The notes beneath the pieces are model-generated. The model was not told the DNA's origin, ran no database searches, and saw only the letters and a program-made list of their open reading frames with translations. From the NCBI RefSeq assembly GCF_048266365.1, contig NZ_JBLWZP010000008.1, positions 62,001 through 126,000 on the forward strand: a stretch of 64,000 bases of DNA, written 5' to 3'. Position 1 is the stretch's first letter; each line of letters begins with the position of its first letter. This stretch comes from Galbibacter sp048266365 (GTDB lineage Bacteria > Bacteroidota > Bacteroidia > Flavobacteriales > Flavobacteriaceae). A program made the translations under genes and the position numbers. This document shows positions 15,274 through 24,701 of the stretch, piece after piece.

Positions 15274-17073
15274 ATGAAAAATTTTAATTTAAGTCTTAGA
15301 AAAACGTATCTGTTTGCCTTAATGGGAACATTGATACTAACATCATGTTCAACTGACGACACACCATCAGAAGACGTCTCTGCAATTAGACAGGCAGAAG
15401 CAGCAAATTTGAATGCTAATGCTCAAGTTGCCGCTGCTCAAGCTGCGCTATTAAATGCGCAGGTGGAAGTTCAAGTCGCTCAAGCGGAACAAATTAAACT
15501 TCAAAATGCGCTTATTGCAATACAAAACGCCACAGCGCAAGCGGAATCAGATCTGACAATTGCTGAAATTCAAGCTCAAATGCTTGCAGCAGAAGCAGCA
15601 AGGGTTGATGCACAACTTGCATTAAATATTGCCATGAATACTTTAGATGCAAGTATGGCGGAAATGCAAGCGGATGAAGTAAGAGAAATAATGTCCAAAC
15701 TTTCTTTGGAACAAGGTAAATTAAGTGATTTAATGTCTGATCGAAACACCCTTGTTAAGGATCTAAATATCGCAAATTTTAACCTTGAATTTGGTGTAGA
15801 TTATTCTAATGAAATGTCCTTAATCACTTTGCAAAGTACATTAGAGTCTGACAATCAATTTCTGGGAGAACTTGAGTCTCAATTGACTTTATTAGAAGAA
15901 GATATTGATGGCGCACAAGATGTGGCAGAAAGATTAAGTACTTTGAACTCTGAGAGAATAATTAACCAAAACAAAATCGATAGTTTAACCACTGTTGATA
16001 GAGAATACAACTCAGAACTGAGTCCTTTATATTCTCAGAGAGGCGATCTTTTTGATTTAAAATTCGCTTATGAGAACGCAGTTATTATTGCCACAAATTA
16101 TGAGGCTAACTTAGAAAGTAATCAGGCAAATTTGGCATTATGGAATGAGCAACTTGTTTTTATTGAAAATCAATTGTCATTAAGTTCCGCTGCCCTTGTC
16201 GAGGCAGAAGGAAGATTGGATGCTGCAAATGTGGAATATAGTACAAGAGTTGAGGCGACTGCAGTAGCTGAAGCCGTTATTCCTGGATTAGAGAATGCCG
16301 TGGAGGATGCTGAATTAGCATACAATATGGCTGTAGCAGCGAGAAATGAATATACAGGTACTGATTCTACTGTAATAAGTGAGTTAGACCTTGCCATCAC
16401 CGATGCTGATACAGCATTGACCGATGCTCAAACTGCTCTTTCTGACGCAAACGCTTTGCTAAATGACGCACAAATCTTGGAAAACGATTATTTCAATAGT
16501 GTTGTCGCTCCTGAAGAAAGCACCGTTGTTAATCTTAATATTCAGATAGACAATCTTCAAAATGATATAATGAATATCACAAGGTCTATTAAAGATAATG
16601 AAATATGGATGATTGAACAGGCTGATAACGTTTCAGAGGCACAAATATATATTTCAGAAAACAAAGAAGCTTATGATCAAATTTCTGCGGATTACGAGAT
16701 TTTATTAGCTGAGATACAAGAGTTGGAAATGAAAATTTCTGAGGTAAATGATCTTAGAAATAATCTATGGATGTTGAATAATAATATACAAAGTCTAATT
16801 GTTTATTATGACAATATTACAGATAATAATACATGGTATACTAATCAAGTGAATAGCTTAGAAGATCAAATAGCTTATGTGGAACTTGGTATAAAAACGA
16901 CCGAAACGGACATAAAAAGAGTTGAGAACAATATGATTATAGTGGCTGAAGATTTACAACAAGAAGTAGACAGATTAACTGATGAAATTGCTGTGATCGA
17001 TGTGCAAATTGAAGGTCAGACTGGAATTGTTACTCACTATGAAGACTTACTTTCTCAAGCATTAGCTGAATAA
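15274..17073 (+). CDS. Coiled-coil surface lipoprotein, function unknown
   Basis: 599 residues with a lipoprotein signal ending LTSC (Cys25). The acidic residues just after the Cys (STDDTPSED) resemble the export signal that sends Bacteroidota lipoproteins to the cell surface. Almost all the rest is predicted by eye to be long coiled coil: an Ala/Gln-rich part (about 38-130), then Leu/Glu/Asn-rich heptads, with three clean heptads of the [TSN]-D-A-x-x-A-L type at about 376-396. No enzyme motif is seen. The start at 15274 was chosen over an upstream in-frame ATG at 15214 because it gives a proper signal peptide and lies after the promoter. The barrel gene follows after 93 bases, probably in one operon under the divergent kinase/LuxR pair. 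Confidence 0.85.
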   Translation: MKNFNLSLRKTYLFALMGTLILTSCSTDDTPSEDVSAIRQAEAANLNANAQVAAAQAALLNAQVEVQVAQAEQIKLQNALIAIQNATAQAESDLTIAEIQAQMLAAEAARVDAQLALNIAMNTLDASMAEMQADEVREIMSKLSLEQGKLSDLMSDRNTLVKDLNIANFNLEFGVDYSNEMSLITLQSTLESDNQFLGELESQLTLLEEDIDGAQDVAERLSTLNSERIINQNKIDSLTTVDREYNSELSPLYSQRGDLFDLKFAYENAVIIATNYEANLESNQANLALWNEQLVFIENQLSLSSAALVEAEGRLDAANVEYSTRVEATAVAEAVIPGLENAVEDAELAYNMAVAARNEYTGTDSTVISELDLAITDADTALTDAQTALSDANALLNDAQILENDYFNSVVAPEESTVVNLNIQIDNLQNDIMNITRSIKDNEIWMIEQADNVSEAQIYISENKEAYDQISADYEILLAEIQELEMKISEVNDLRNNLWMLNNNIQSLIVYYDNITDNNTWYTNQVNSLEDQIAYVELGIKTTETDIKRVENNMIIVAEDLQQEVDRLTDEIAVIDVQIEGQTGIVTHYEDLLSQALAE

Positions 17074-17166
17074 TGTGATCGGGTATTGTAAAGCGGGCTA
17101 TTTTCTAGTAGTAGTTAGTAGCCTTCTTTACCAACTATTTAACTATAAATTTTAATACTCAAGATC

Positions 17167-17949
17167 ATGAAGAGATATATATATTTAGCCGTATTATTAT
17201 TGTTTGCAATAATGAATACGAATGCACAACAGGTTGTTGATGAAGTAACAGGACCTACAAAAGGTGATTTTACCGGTTCTATATTGCTGGGTAGAGGAAG
17301 ATTTTTACAATCAGGTTTAACAGTGCCTCGTCCAGTTCCACAGAATGTTTCCGGGGATGCACCATACCTCAGCACGGTGAGTTCTAACGATAATAAAATC
17401 ACCAATATGATCGGTGCAGAATTTCGTTATTTCGTATCGGATCGTATCGCCCTTATGATTAGTGGAGGTGCTATTATCAGAAACACCCCTGGCATGACAA
17501 ATATTCCGGGTGTAACAACGAACAGTAATGCGTCCTCTATTCCAGAGTTTGAATCTATCGTAGAGACCAACCAGGTAGATTTAAATGTGAATGTTGGATC
17601 ACAGTATTTTTTCCTTAATAACTATAAAAGGGTTCATCCTTATTTGGGTTTGTCGATTCCTTTTTATTATGCAGAACGATCAGAGTTTGATCCTGCGATT
17701 AATGGAACTGAAGTTGTTGATATTAGTGAAAGAAGAGTCTCACTACTTGGCGTTGGGGCTCAAACCACCGCTGGAATAGACTATTATTTTGGAGAAGCTT
17801 TTTTTTTAGGTTTAGAAATTAAAACTATAAACTATGTTTTTGCGAAGTCGACCAAATATGCTGGTCCAGGATTTGGAGAAAGATCTGCTCAAACGTCTAC
17901 GATATCATTTTTTTCCCAACCATTTATTCGTATAGGATTTAAGTTTTAA
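17167..17949 (+). CDS. Outer-membrane beta-barrel protein, BT1926-like
   Basis: 260 residues with a cleavable signal peptide (about 1-20, ending NTNAQ) and an eight-to-ten-strand barrel pattern: GAEFRYFVSDRIALMISGG, LNVNVGSQYFF, VHPYLGLSIPFYY, TAGIDYYFGEAFFLGLEIKT and a last strand FIRIGFKF with the terminal Phe usual for BAM substrates. It resembles the BT1926 family of Bacteroidota barrels. In B. thetaiotaomicron, as I recall, BT1926 lies beside a surface-layer protein gene; here the partner is the coiled-coil lipoprotein upstream. It may anchor or export that lipoprotein, but this is inference. Confidence 0.8.
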   Translation: MKRYIYLAVLLLFAIMNTNAQQVVDEVTGPTKGDFTGSILLGRGRFLQSGLTVPRPVPQNVSGDAPYLSTVSSNDNKITNMIGAEFRYFVSDRIALMISGGAIIRNTPGMTNIPGVTTNSNASSIPEFESIVETNQVDLNVNVGSQYFFLNNYKRVHPYLGLSIPFYYAERSEFDPAINGTEVVDISERRVSLLGVGAQTTAGIDYYFGEAFFLGLEIKTINYVFAKSTKYAGPGFGERSAQTSTISFFSQPFIRIGFKF

Positions 17950-17979
17950 ATTTCAATAACTTTGTGGTTGGATTAGTGT

Positions 17980-18008
17980 GAGGCTGCCTTTTTTGGTAGC
18001 CTCTTTCA
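17980..18008 (+). terminator. Terminator after the beta-barrel gene
   Basis: GAGGCTGCC and GGTAGCCTC form a 9-bp stem with one G-T pair around a T6 loop, followed by a short T-rich tail. It closes the lipoprotein/barrel operon. Confidence 0.7.
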
Positions 18009-18138
18009 TTTGTAGTTATGTGTGAAATTCAATAGAAGTGACCTATTCTATAATCTAGATCTATGGAATTTCTCTATCTTTAGCACAGGAAATACCATAG
18101 CGCGGCAATGAACGCCTCAGAACAAAAAACTTAGAAAA

Positions 18139-18438
18139 ATGGTCATAAAAGAAGTTAAAGATAAGCTCAAAACATCAAAAGGGCCGGTAGCCTTAGCCCT
18201 TCATCAAGGGACAGGATTTAAAATCCTTGTAATGGGGTTCAATAAAAACATGGTTTTAAAGGAGCACAAAGCCTATCTCAAATCAAAATTAACTGTTTTG
18301 GAAGGTGCTGTTGTTTATCAAGAGCAGGGTAGAGAAGTAACACTTAAGCAATATGAAGAAGTGGATATACCTGTTGAGGTACCTCATTGGGTTGTAGCAT
18401 TAGAAGACAGTTTATGCCTGTTGACGCAAGGAAACTAA
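18139..18438 (+). CDS. Small cupin-fold protein
   Basis: 99 residues, cytosolic, single cupin-like domain: FKILVMGFNKNMVLKEHKA, then LTVLEGAVVYQEQGREVTLKQYEEVDIPVEVPHWVVALEDS. The two His residues (KEH and VPHW) sit where metal ligands of cupins are expected, but the usual G(X)5HXH motif is not complete, so metal binding is uncertain. It stands alone, 121 bases before the rhamnosidase gene on the same strand; a link between them is not shown. A degenerate -7 box (TATCTTTA) lies near 18075. Confidence 0.7.
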   Translation: MVIKEVKDKLKTSKGPVALALHQGTGFKILVMGFNKNMVLKEHKAYLKSKLTVLEGAVVYQEQGREVTLKQYEEVDIPVEVPHWVVALEDSLCLLTQGN

Positions 18439-18559
18439 TAAGTATTTTAGTTGGGTTTAAAGGAACCATAAGACCGGTTTATCGCAGTTAGGTGATTTAA
18501 AGGACTGTTTGTATTGTCGTTGGACAATTTAATAACTACTTTTAAATTTCAAACTTAAG

Positions 18560-21235
18560 ATGATGCGATATTTGCTTTCGATACTGCTAATAGTTTTTAC
18601 GGCCTGTACGCAATCCTACCAAACACAACTTACCGAGCTTAAGGTCGAACATTTGGATCGACCTCTAGGTATGGATGCTACCCATCCAAGGTTTACTTGG
18701 AAGCTTCAAAACTCACCATTAGGGACAATTCAAAAGGAATACCAAATACGTCTTGCAACGGATTCTATGGAGCTGATAAAAGGCAAGGACTTGTTGTGGC
18801 ATAAACAAGGGTCTACTGGTAAAAACGCCATCACTTATGATGGTGAACCCTTAAAACCTTTTACTAAATATTATTGGGGCGTTTCTGTGAACGCAAATTC
18901 AAATCAAGAAAGCCAATTCGCCATTTCCACTTTTGAAACAGGAATGATGGGATCCGAGCAGTGGAAAGGAACATGGATTACCGATACGGAGGATATTGAT
19001 TTAAAACCGGCTCCTTATTTTAGGAAGGAGTTTGATCTTGAAAAAAAGGTTGTCAGAGCCAGAGCCTACATTGTTGCTGCAGGTTTATATGAGCTCTACA
19101 TCAACGGAGAAAAGGTTGGAGATCACCGATTGGATCCGGTATATACACGCTTCGATAAAAGAAACACTTATGTCACCTATGATGTGACCCAGGACTTTAA
19201 CCAGGCTAAGGTTGCCATTGGGGTTATACTTGGCAATGGATGGTATAATCATCAATCCACAGCGGTATGGCTGTTTGATCGTGCAAAATGGCGAAAAAGA
19301 CCGCGATTTTGTCTCAACATCAAACTTACTTATGACGATGGTACCACCGAGCTTATCGCTACAGATAAAAGCTGGAAAACATCCTTAGGCCCATTGGTGT
19401 TGAATAGTATTTATACTGGAGAACATTATAATGCCAACTTGGAACAACCGGGGTGGAATACCGTGAATTTTGATGATGCTTCGTGGAAAGCTTCACTCGA
19501 GGTTGCTGCAACCTCTAATACCATTGTTGCACAAGCTATCCCACCTATCAGAATTGTTAAAGTGCTTCAACCGGTGCGTATGACAAAAATGAGTGATAAG
19601 CGCTATATTTTTGATCTTGGACAAAATATTTCTGGAGTTACCAAACTTCGTGTTAGTGGTGAAAAGGGGAGTGTTATTCGTGTGACACATGCTGAACAAT
19701 TAGATTGCCTGGGAAATTTGGACTTATCCAATATAGATGTGCATTACAGACCTAAAGACACCCTAGATCCTTTTCAGACAGATGTCTACACTTTAAATGG
19801 AGCAAAGGATCAAGTGTTTGAACCCAAGTTTAATTATAAGGGATTTCAATATGTAGAAGTTAAAAGTACTACTGCGATTGATCTAGACAAAAATGATCTT
19901 TCAGGATTATTCATGCATACGGATGTTGAGGCCATTGGAAGTATTCACAGCTCTAACCAGCTCTTGAATAATATTTGGAAAGCGACCAATAATTCCTATT
20001 GTTCTAATTTATTCGGCTACCCTACGGATTGTCCACAAAGAGAAAAAAATGGATGGACCGGTGATGCGCATATCAATATAGAAACAGCACTCTACAATTA
20101 TGATGGAATTAGCGTTTATGAAAAATGGATGAAAGACCATAAAGATGAACAACAGGCTAACGGTGTGCTGCCTTCCATTATTCCAACCTGGGGAGGATGG
20201 GGTTATGATTGGGGAAATGGTCCAGATTGGACAAGTACAATCACGATCATCCCTTGGGAATTGTATCAGTTTTACGGCGATGACCATGCCTTAAAAATGA
20301 TGTATGAACCCATGAAAAAATATGTGGATTACATTCGTTCTATAAGTTATGATGGAGGTCTGACCAATTGGGGACTCGGAGATTGGGTCCCGGTAAAATC
20401 AGTGACACCAAAAGAATTGACATCATCAATCTATTACTTTGTCGATGCTAGTATTATGGCAAAAACGGCGCTTCATTTTGGAAAACAAGAAGATTTTAAA
20501 ACCTATGCTGCTCTTGCAAAACAAATTAAAGATGCAGTAAATGATAAATATCTCAATCCTAAAACGGGCGTCTACGGACAGGGGTTTCAAACAGAGCAAA
20601 GCGCGGCGTTGTACTGGGGTCTGGTACCCGACTCTTTGAAAGAAAAAGCTGCTAAACGCCTGGTAGAGGCGGTTTCAAAATCAGATAATCATATCGATGT
20701 TGGATTGTTAGGCACTCGGACTATTCTAGGCGCCCTGAGTCAAAATGGCTATGCAGACTTAGCTTATCAGGTGGCTACTCAAGATACGTATCCTTCTTGG
20801 GGATGGTGGATAAGAAATGGGGCGACCACACTTTATGAAAACTGGGATATACACGCCAATTCCGATTTATCAAAAAACCATATTATGTTCGGTGCCATTG
20901 GTGGATGGTTTTACTCAGGCCTTGGAGGAATTCTACCAGACCCTGAAAAACCGGGATTTAAGCACATTATTTTGAAACCTAATCTAGTAGCTGGTCTCGA
21001 TCAGTTTGAAGCAAAATTTCAAAGCCCTCATGGGGAGATTATTTCGAGTTGGGACACCAATACTGACGGGACTGTCAAATACGAGGTTCGGATCCCTAAT
21101 AACAGTACCGCGACCTTATACCTTGATGTTGATACAGTTGAGTTTCAGGGTGAGGCTATTTCTTTTACCAATGTGTTCACTAAAGAGCTGAACCCAGGCG
21201 TATACCGTTTTGTGGTGACTAGAACAAGTAAATAA
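18560..21235 (+). CDS. Alpha-L-rhamnosidase, GH78 family lipoprotein
   Basis: 891 residues with a lipoprotein signal ending FTAC (Cys16). The order fits GH78: an N-terminal fibronectin-like region, two beta-sandwich domains (EFDLEKKVVRARAYIVAAGLYELYINGEKVGD; YIFDLGQNISGVTKLRV), then the (alpha/alpha)6 catalytic domain from about residue 455 with YPTDCPQREKNGWTGDAHIN carrying the acidic catalytic residues, TWGGWGYDWGNGPDW, and GWWIRNGATTLYENWD. A C-terminal beta domain ends the protein. The enzyme removes terminal alpha-L-rhamnose from glycans such as rhamnogalacturonan, ulvan-type or plant glycosides. It is not next to SusCD genes here, so the exact substrate is open. Confidence 0.93.
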   Translation: MMRYLLSILLIVFTACTQSYQTQLTELKVEHLDRPLGMDATHPRFTWKLQNSPLGTIQKEYQIRLATDSMELIKGKDLLWHKQGSTGKNAITYDGEPLKPFTKYYWGVSVNANSNQESQFAISTFETGMMGSEQWKGTWITDTEDIDLKPAPYFRKEFDLEKKVVRARAYIVAAGLYELYINGEKVGDHRLDPVYTRFDKRNTYVTYDVTQDFNQAKVAIGVILGNGWYNHQSTAVWLFDRAKWRKRPRFCLNIKLTYDDGTTELIATDKSWKTSLGPLVLNSIYTGEHYNANLEQPGWNTVNFDDASWKASLEVAATSNTIVAQAIPPIRIVKVLQPVRMTKMSDKRYIFDLGQNISGVTKLRVSGEKGSVIRVTHAEQLDCLGNLDLSNIDVHYRPKDTLDPFQTDVYTLNGAKDQVFEPKFNYKGFQYVEVKSTTAIDLDKNDLSGLFMHTDVEAIGSIHSSNQLLNNIWKATNNSYCSNLFGYPTDCPQREKNGWTGDAHINIETALYNYDGISVYEKWMKDHKDEQQANGVLPSIIPTWGGWGYDWGNGPDWTSTITIIPWELYQFYGDDHALKMMYEPMKKYVDYIRSISYDGGLTNWGLGDWVPVKSVTPKELTSSIYYFVDASIMAKTALHFGKQEDFKTYAALAKQIKDAVNDKYLNPKTGVYGQGFQTEQSAALYWGLVPDSLKEKAAKRLVEAVSKSDNHIDVGLLGTRTILGALSQNGYADLAYQVATQDTYPSWGWWIRNGATTLYENWDIHANSDLSKNHIMFGAIGGWFYSGLGGILPDPEKPGFKHIILKPNLVAGLDQFEAKFQSPHGEIISSWDTNTDGTVKYEVRIPNNSTATLYLDVDTVEFQGEAISFTNVFTKELNPGVYRFVVTRTSK

Positions 21236-21308
21236 TCCCTAAGACATGGAGTCCTAATAAAATCAGCTGTAAAAGCTCCTTCATGATTCCTAACAGTATG
21301 CAAAAAAG

Positions 21309-21340
21309 TTTGCCATACAACATAACGTTCATTAGATTTG
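21309..21340 (+). promoter_or_regulatory. Promoter of the M1 peptidase gene
   Basis: TTTG at 21309-21312 and TAGATTTG at 21333-21340 are separated by 20 bases, an exact -33/-7 pair of the Bacteroidota type. The ATG lies 43 bases downstream. Confidence 0.65.
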
Positions 21341-21383
21341 TAGGTTAAGAATTTATTTTCAGGCTAATTTTAATAGAGTACAT

Positions 21384-23333
21384 ATGATGAACACAAAAAG
21401 GTATCAAGGAGGGATATTCTTATTTCTTTTCCTTGCATTCACGAATGCTGCCATTGCTCAAGTGGTAGAACGAAATCAGGAGGAATTTAGTGAGTTTATG
21501 GACCGTTCAGGGAATCGCTATCGTTCCGCCTCTGGGGTCCCAGGACCGGATTACTGGCAAAATCAAGTAGATTATGTCATTAAGGCAAGTCTTGATGATA
21601 AAGCACATACATTAACCGGTGAAATTACAATTACTTACACAAATAATAGTCCAGATGCCTTACCTTTTATTTGGTTGCAAATGGATCAAAACCGGTTCAC
21701 TGCAGATTCAAGAGGAACTCTAACTACTCCAATTGAAGGAAACCGCTACAACGGAGAAGTTGATGGGGGGTATGAAATATCAAACCTAGAAGCAAAAACT
21801 CAGCGTACAGTATCTGATAAACATATCGTAAGCGATACCAGAATGCAGGTGTGGTTTAAAAAACCGATACAGCCTAATGGTGGAAAAGCAACTGTCTCTA
21901 TGGATTTTAAATTTAATATCCCAGAGCGAGGAATGGATAGAATGGGTAGAGTAGACACTGAAAATGGGACCATTTATGCCATGGCACAATGGTATCCAAG
22001 AGCAGCGGTTTACGATGATATTGAAGGTTGGAACGTTGAGCCTTATTTAGGAGCAGGTGAATTTTACCTTGAATATGGTAATTTCGATTACCAAATTACG
22101 GCACCTTACGATCATATCGTAGTAGGGTCCGGAGAGTTAGTCAATGCCAATCAAGTCATGTCTTCAGTGATGACAGAGCGTATGGAGAAAGCACGTAAGA
22201 GTGACGAGACTGTTTTTATTGTAAAACCGGAGGAAGTTAATGACAAATCGATAAGAGCGAAGCAAAGCGGAACCTTAACCTGGCACTTTATAATGAAAAA
22301 TTCCAGAGATGTTGCCTTTGGTAGTTCAAAAGCATTTATCTGGGATGCAGCAAAAATAGACCTTCCAAGCGGGGCAAAAGCTTTAGCTCAATCGGCTTAC
22401 CCTATTGAAAGTAGTGGTGATGAGGCTTGGGGTCGCTCCACAGAATACTCAAAACACTCCATAGAGAACTATTCGAATAGATGGTATGAATACCCATATA
22501 AAGTGGCCACTAACGTAGCTGCAAATGTCGGAGGAATGGAATATCCCGGTCTTAACTTTTGTAGCTGGAAAAGTGCTGGGGCAAGACTTTGGGGAGTTAC
22601 GGACCACGAATTCGGGCACAATTGGTTCCCTATGATTGTCGGTTCTAATGAGAGAAGATACCCATGGATGGATGAAGGTTTCAACACATTTATCAACTAC
22701 TATAGCACAGTGGATTTTGGAGAATATCCAGCATCATTGTCTAAAACTAGAAATATGATTTCTTGGTTTCAAAACGATACAAGAGAAGGGATTGATACCT
22801 ATCCAGATGTTGCAAATTTGAGAAATCTTGGAATGATAGCATATCGTAAACCAGGTATTGGTTTACTGTTACTTAGAGAATATATTTTAGGGAAGGAGCG
22901 CTTTGATATTGCGTTCAAATCTTATATAGAAGCATGGGCGTATAAACACCCACAACCAGCAGATTTCTTTAATCATATGGAAAATGTAGCTGGAGAAAAT
23001 CTTTCGTGGTTCTTTAAGAACTGGTTCTACGGTACAGGAAACATTGACCTTGCAGTTGTAGGAATTCGTCAGACTCCAGAAAAGGATGCTTTCATGGTGA
23101 CCGTCGAAAATAAGGGAGATATCCCAATGCCGGTTAAAATGAAAATTACGCATCGTGATGGTACTGTTGAGGAAAAAACATTACCAGTTGAAATATGGCA
23201 ACGTGGAGACACATGGAGCTTTATACTTGAAACTGAGGTGCTACCAAAAAGCATTGAAATTGATCCGGATAAAATATTACCAGATGTTAACCCTTCCAAT
23301 GATTCTTGGCCGGGAACTTCTTTCTACGACTAG
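21384..23333 (+). CDS. M1 family zinc metallopeptidase, secreted
   Basis: 649 residues with a signal peptide (about 1-26, cleaved near AIAQ). The zinc site is complete: HEFGH at 408-412 followed by Glu431 in MDEGF, and a GGMEYPGL motif (the GxMEN-like substrate loop of M1 aminopeptidases) lies about 30 residues earlier. The family removes N-terminal amino acids from peptides; this secreted form would work in the periplasm or outside. It is a single gene with its own promoter and converges on the DUF1508 gene, with a shared hairpin between them. Confidence 0.93.
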   Translation: MMNTKRYQGGIFLFLFLAFTNAAIAQVVERNQEEFSEFMDRSGNRYRSASGVPGPDYWQNQVDYVIKASLDDKAHTLTGEITITYTNNSPDALPFIWLQMDQNRFTADSRGTLTTPIEGNRYNGEVDGGYEISNLEAKTQRTVSDKHIVSDTRMQVWFKKPIQPNGGKATVSMDFKFNIPERGMDRMGRVDTENGTIYAMAQWYPRAAVYDDIEGWNVEPYLGAGEFYLEYGNFDYQITAPYDHIVVGSGELVNANQVMSSVMTERMEKARKSDETVFIVKPEEVNDKSIRAKQSGTLTWHFIMKNSRDVAFGSSKAFIWDAAKIDLPSGAKALAQSAYPIESSGDEAWGRSTEYSKHSIENYSNRWYEYPYKVATNVAANVGGMEYPGLNFCSWKSAGARLWGVTDHEFGHNWFPMIVGSNERRYPWMDEGFNTFINYYSTVDFGEYPASLSKTRNMISWFQNDTREGIDTYPDVANLRNLGMIAYRKPGIGLLLLREYILGKERFDIAFKSYIEAWAYKHPQPADFFNHMENVAGENLSWFFKNWFYGTGNIDLAVVGIRQTPEKDAFMVTVENKGDIPMPVKMKITHRDGTVEEKTLPVEIWQRGDTWSFILETEVLPKSIEIDPDKILPDVNPSNDSWPGTSFYD

Positions 23334-23363
23334 AAGGATTATATAAAATTAAAGATTTTGTAG

Positions 23364-23399
23364 CAATAGACTGTCTGATTCTGATCAGACGGTCTATTG
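23364..23399. terminator. Hairpin between convergent M1 peptidase and DUF1508 genes
   Basis: CAATAGAC-GTCTGAT and ATCAGAC-GTCTATTG form a near-perfect 15-16-bp stem with a 4-base loop and one mismatch. The T run is weak on both strands. The right arm includes the stop codon of the DUF1508 gene. It probably acts as a bidirectional terminator. Confidence 0.65.
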
Positions 23400-23786
23400 T
23401 TCTTTATAGCCCTTGTTGGATTCGCTAACCAAGGAGTCTTCTTCCTTAAAGACATCGTCATTTTCTGAAAAATCCAAGGTCTCTGCCTCCGGGAGGTATT
23501 TTAAAATTTCATCGATTCCTTTACTAAGCATTAATGGAGTGGAATATTTACGACTTGTGGCAAGTACAAAACCATCCTTGATAAGTCTGAAGTAATGTTT
23601 GCCAGAAGGGGTTGATTTTTTCCTGAAACTGAATTGGTGAATATGCTCAGCCAAGCCAGTAATCATAGATTCGCAGTCCTGCTTTTTTTTGAGAGCGATA
23701 CTGGTGAAAATTGTTTTTCCTTTTCTGGAAGTGAACACAAATTTATAATTTCCGTTTTGTCGTTTGCTAATAACAAACATTCCCAT
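23394..23786 (-). CDS. DUF1508 (YegP-like) protein
   Basis: 130 residues with two weakly repeated DUF1508 units: NGNYKFVFTSRKGKTIFTS (from about residue 11) and GKHYFRLIKDGFVLATSRKYST (from about residue 62). The usual family motif F-x-x-x-x-x-G-x-x-I/L-x-x-S is visible in each. YegP-type proteins are small, cytosolic and of unclear function. The acidic C-terminal 30 residues are probably disordered. An exact -7 box, TAGCTTTG on the minus strand, lies at 23817-23824. The start could be Met1 or Met3. Confidence 0.82.
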   Translation of the reverse strand: MGMFVISKRQNGNYKFVFTSRKGKTIFTSIALKKKQDCESMITGLAEHIHQFSFRKKSTPSGKHYFRLIKDGFVLATSRKYSTPLMLSKGIDEILKYLPEAETLDFSENDDVFKEEDSLVSESNKGYKEQ

Positions 23787-23816
23787 AGGTTCAACTAATT
23801 TTTAGTTTTAAGAATA

Positions 23817-23824
23817 CAAAGCTA
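23817..23824 (-). promoter_or_regulatory. -7 box of the DUF1508 gene
   Basis: TAGCTTTG on the minus strand matches TAnnTTTG exactly, 30 bases before the ATG. No clear -33 element was found. Confidence 0.5.
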
Positions 23825-23973
23825 AAATTAATTAGATACAGTGCATCATAATTTTGGCCGCATCACTTTTAAACTAAAAAAACTGTAATTCAACTAAAAA
23901 AAGTGGATAGCTGAGGATGGTTTATGATATTTGTGGATAGTGGACTTTAAGGTGTCCCCCCGACCTAGCTATG

Positions 23974-24564
23974 CTATTCCTTAATTTTCATTAGTCGAGA
24001 AACATATTTCCCGATCACATCGAATTCTAAATTAACGATACTACCCACTCGATAATCTTTGAATCGAGTGTGGTCGTAGGTGTAGGGAATAATAGCGACA
24101 CTGAATTGACTTTCCTTGGAATCAACTACGGTTAAACTTGTTCCATCAATTGTAATAGATCCTTTTTCGATGGTGACATTATTTAAGGAAGGGTCGTATT
24201 CGAAGGTAAATCGCCAACTACCATTTTCATCTGTTATAGCAATGCATTTACCGATTTGATCGACATGCCCCTGAACAATATGTCCGTCAAGCCTGGTGCC
24301 CATTTTCATGGCACGTTCTAAATTGACCACTTCACCAACGGAGAGACCTCCTATAGCGGTCTTATCTAGGGTTTCTTTAATAGCAGTAACTGTATAACTA
24401 TTATCATTGACTGATGTCACCGTTAAGCATACGCCATTGTGGGACACACTTTGGTCAATCTTTAATTCATGCGCAATGCCACTCTTTATAGTAAAGAGTA
24501 GATTCTCCTCTTGAGACTCTATTTTTGTGACAATTGCCAATTCTTCTATTATTCCGGTGAACAT
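23974..24564 (-). CDS. ribE: Riboflavin synthase, alpha subunit
   Basis: This enzyme dismutates two molecules of 6,7-dimethyl-8-ribityllumazine to riboflavin. The 196 residues form the expected two similar barrels: the N-terminal MFTGIIEE with SHNGVCLTV, and a second half with GSITIDGTSLTVVD. GHIVQGHVDQIG marks the hinge between them. It is transcribed away from pdxA as a single gene. No other rib gene is in the window and no FMN riboswitch was seen upstream of the start. Confidence 0.95.
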   Translation of the reverse strand: MFTGIIEELAIVTKIESQEENLLFTIKSGIAHELKIDQSVSHNGVCLTVTSVNDNSYTVTAIKETLDKTAIGGLSVGEVVNLERAMKMGTRLDGHIVQGHVDQIGKCIAITDENGSWRFTFEYDPSLNNVTIEKGSITIDGTSLTVVDSKESQFSVAIIPYTYDHTRFKDYRVGSIVNLEFDVIGKYVSRLMKIKE

Positions 24565-24581
24565 ATGTATAAATTATTAGT

Positions 24582-24589
24582 TAAATTTG
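24582..24589 (+). promoter_or_regulatory. -7 box before pdxA
   Basis: TAAATTTG matches TAnnTTTG. It lies 112 bases before the chosen ATG of pdxA, leaving a long leader. No good -33 TTG was found. Confidence 0.42.
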
Positions 24590-24701
24590 CATTCAAGGTA
24601 TCGCGCTGTGGTGTTGGTCGTTATTATTATAACAAACCTACTAAATAGTGCAACAACTGCCAATAAACAGTGTTTGTAAAAAATCTAAAGCATCCAAAAA
24701 G

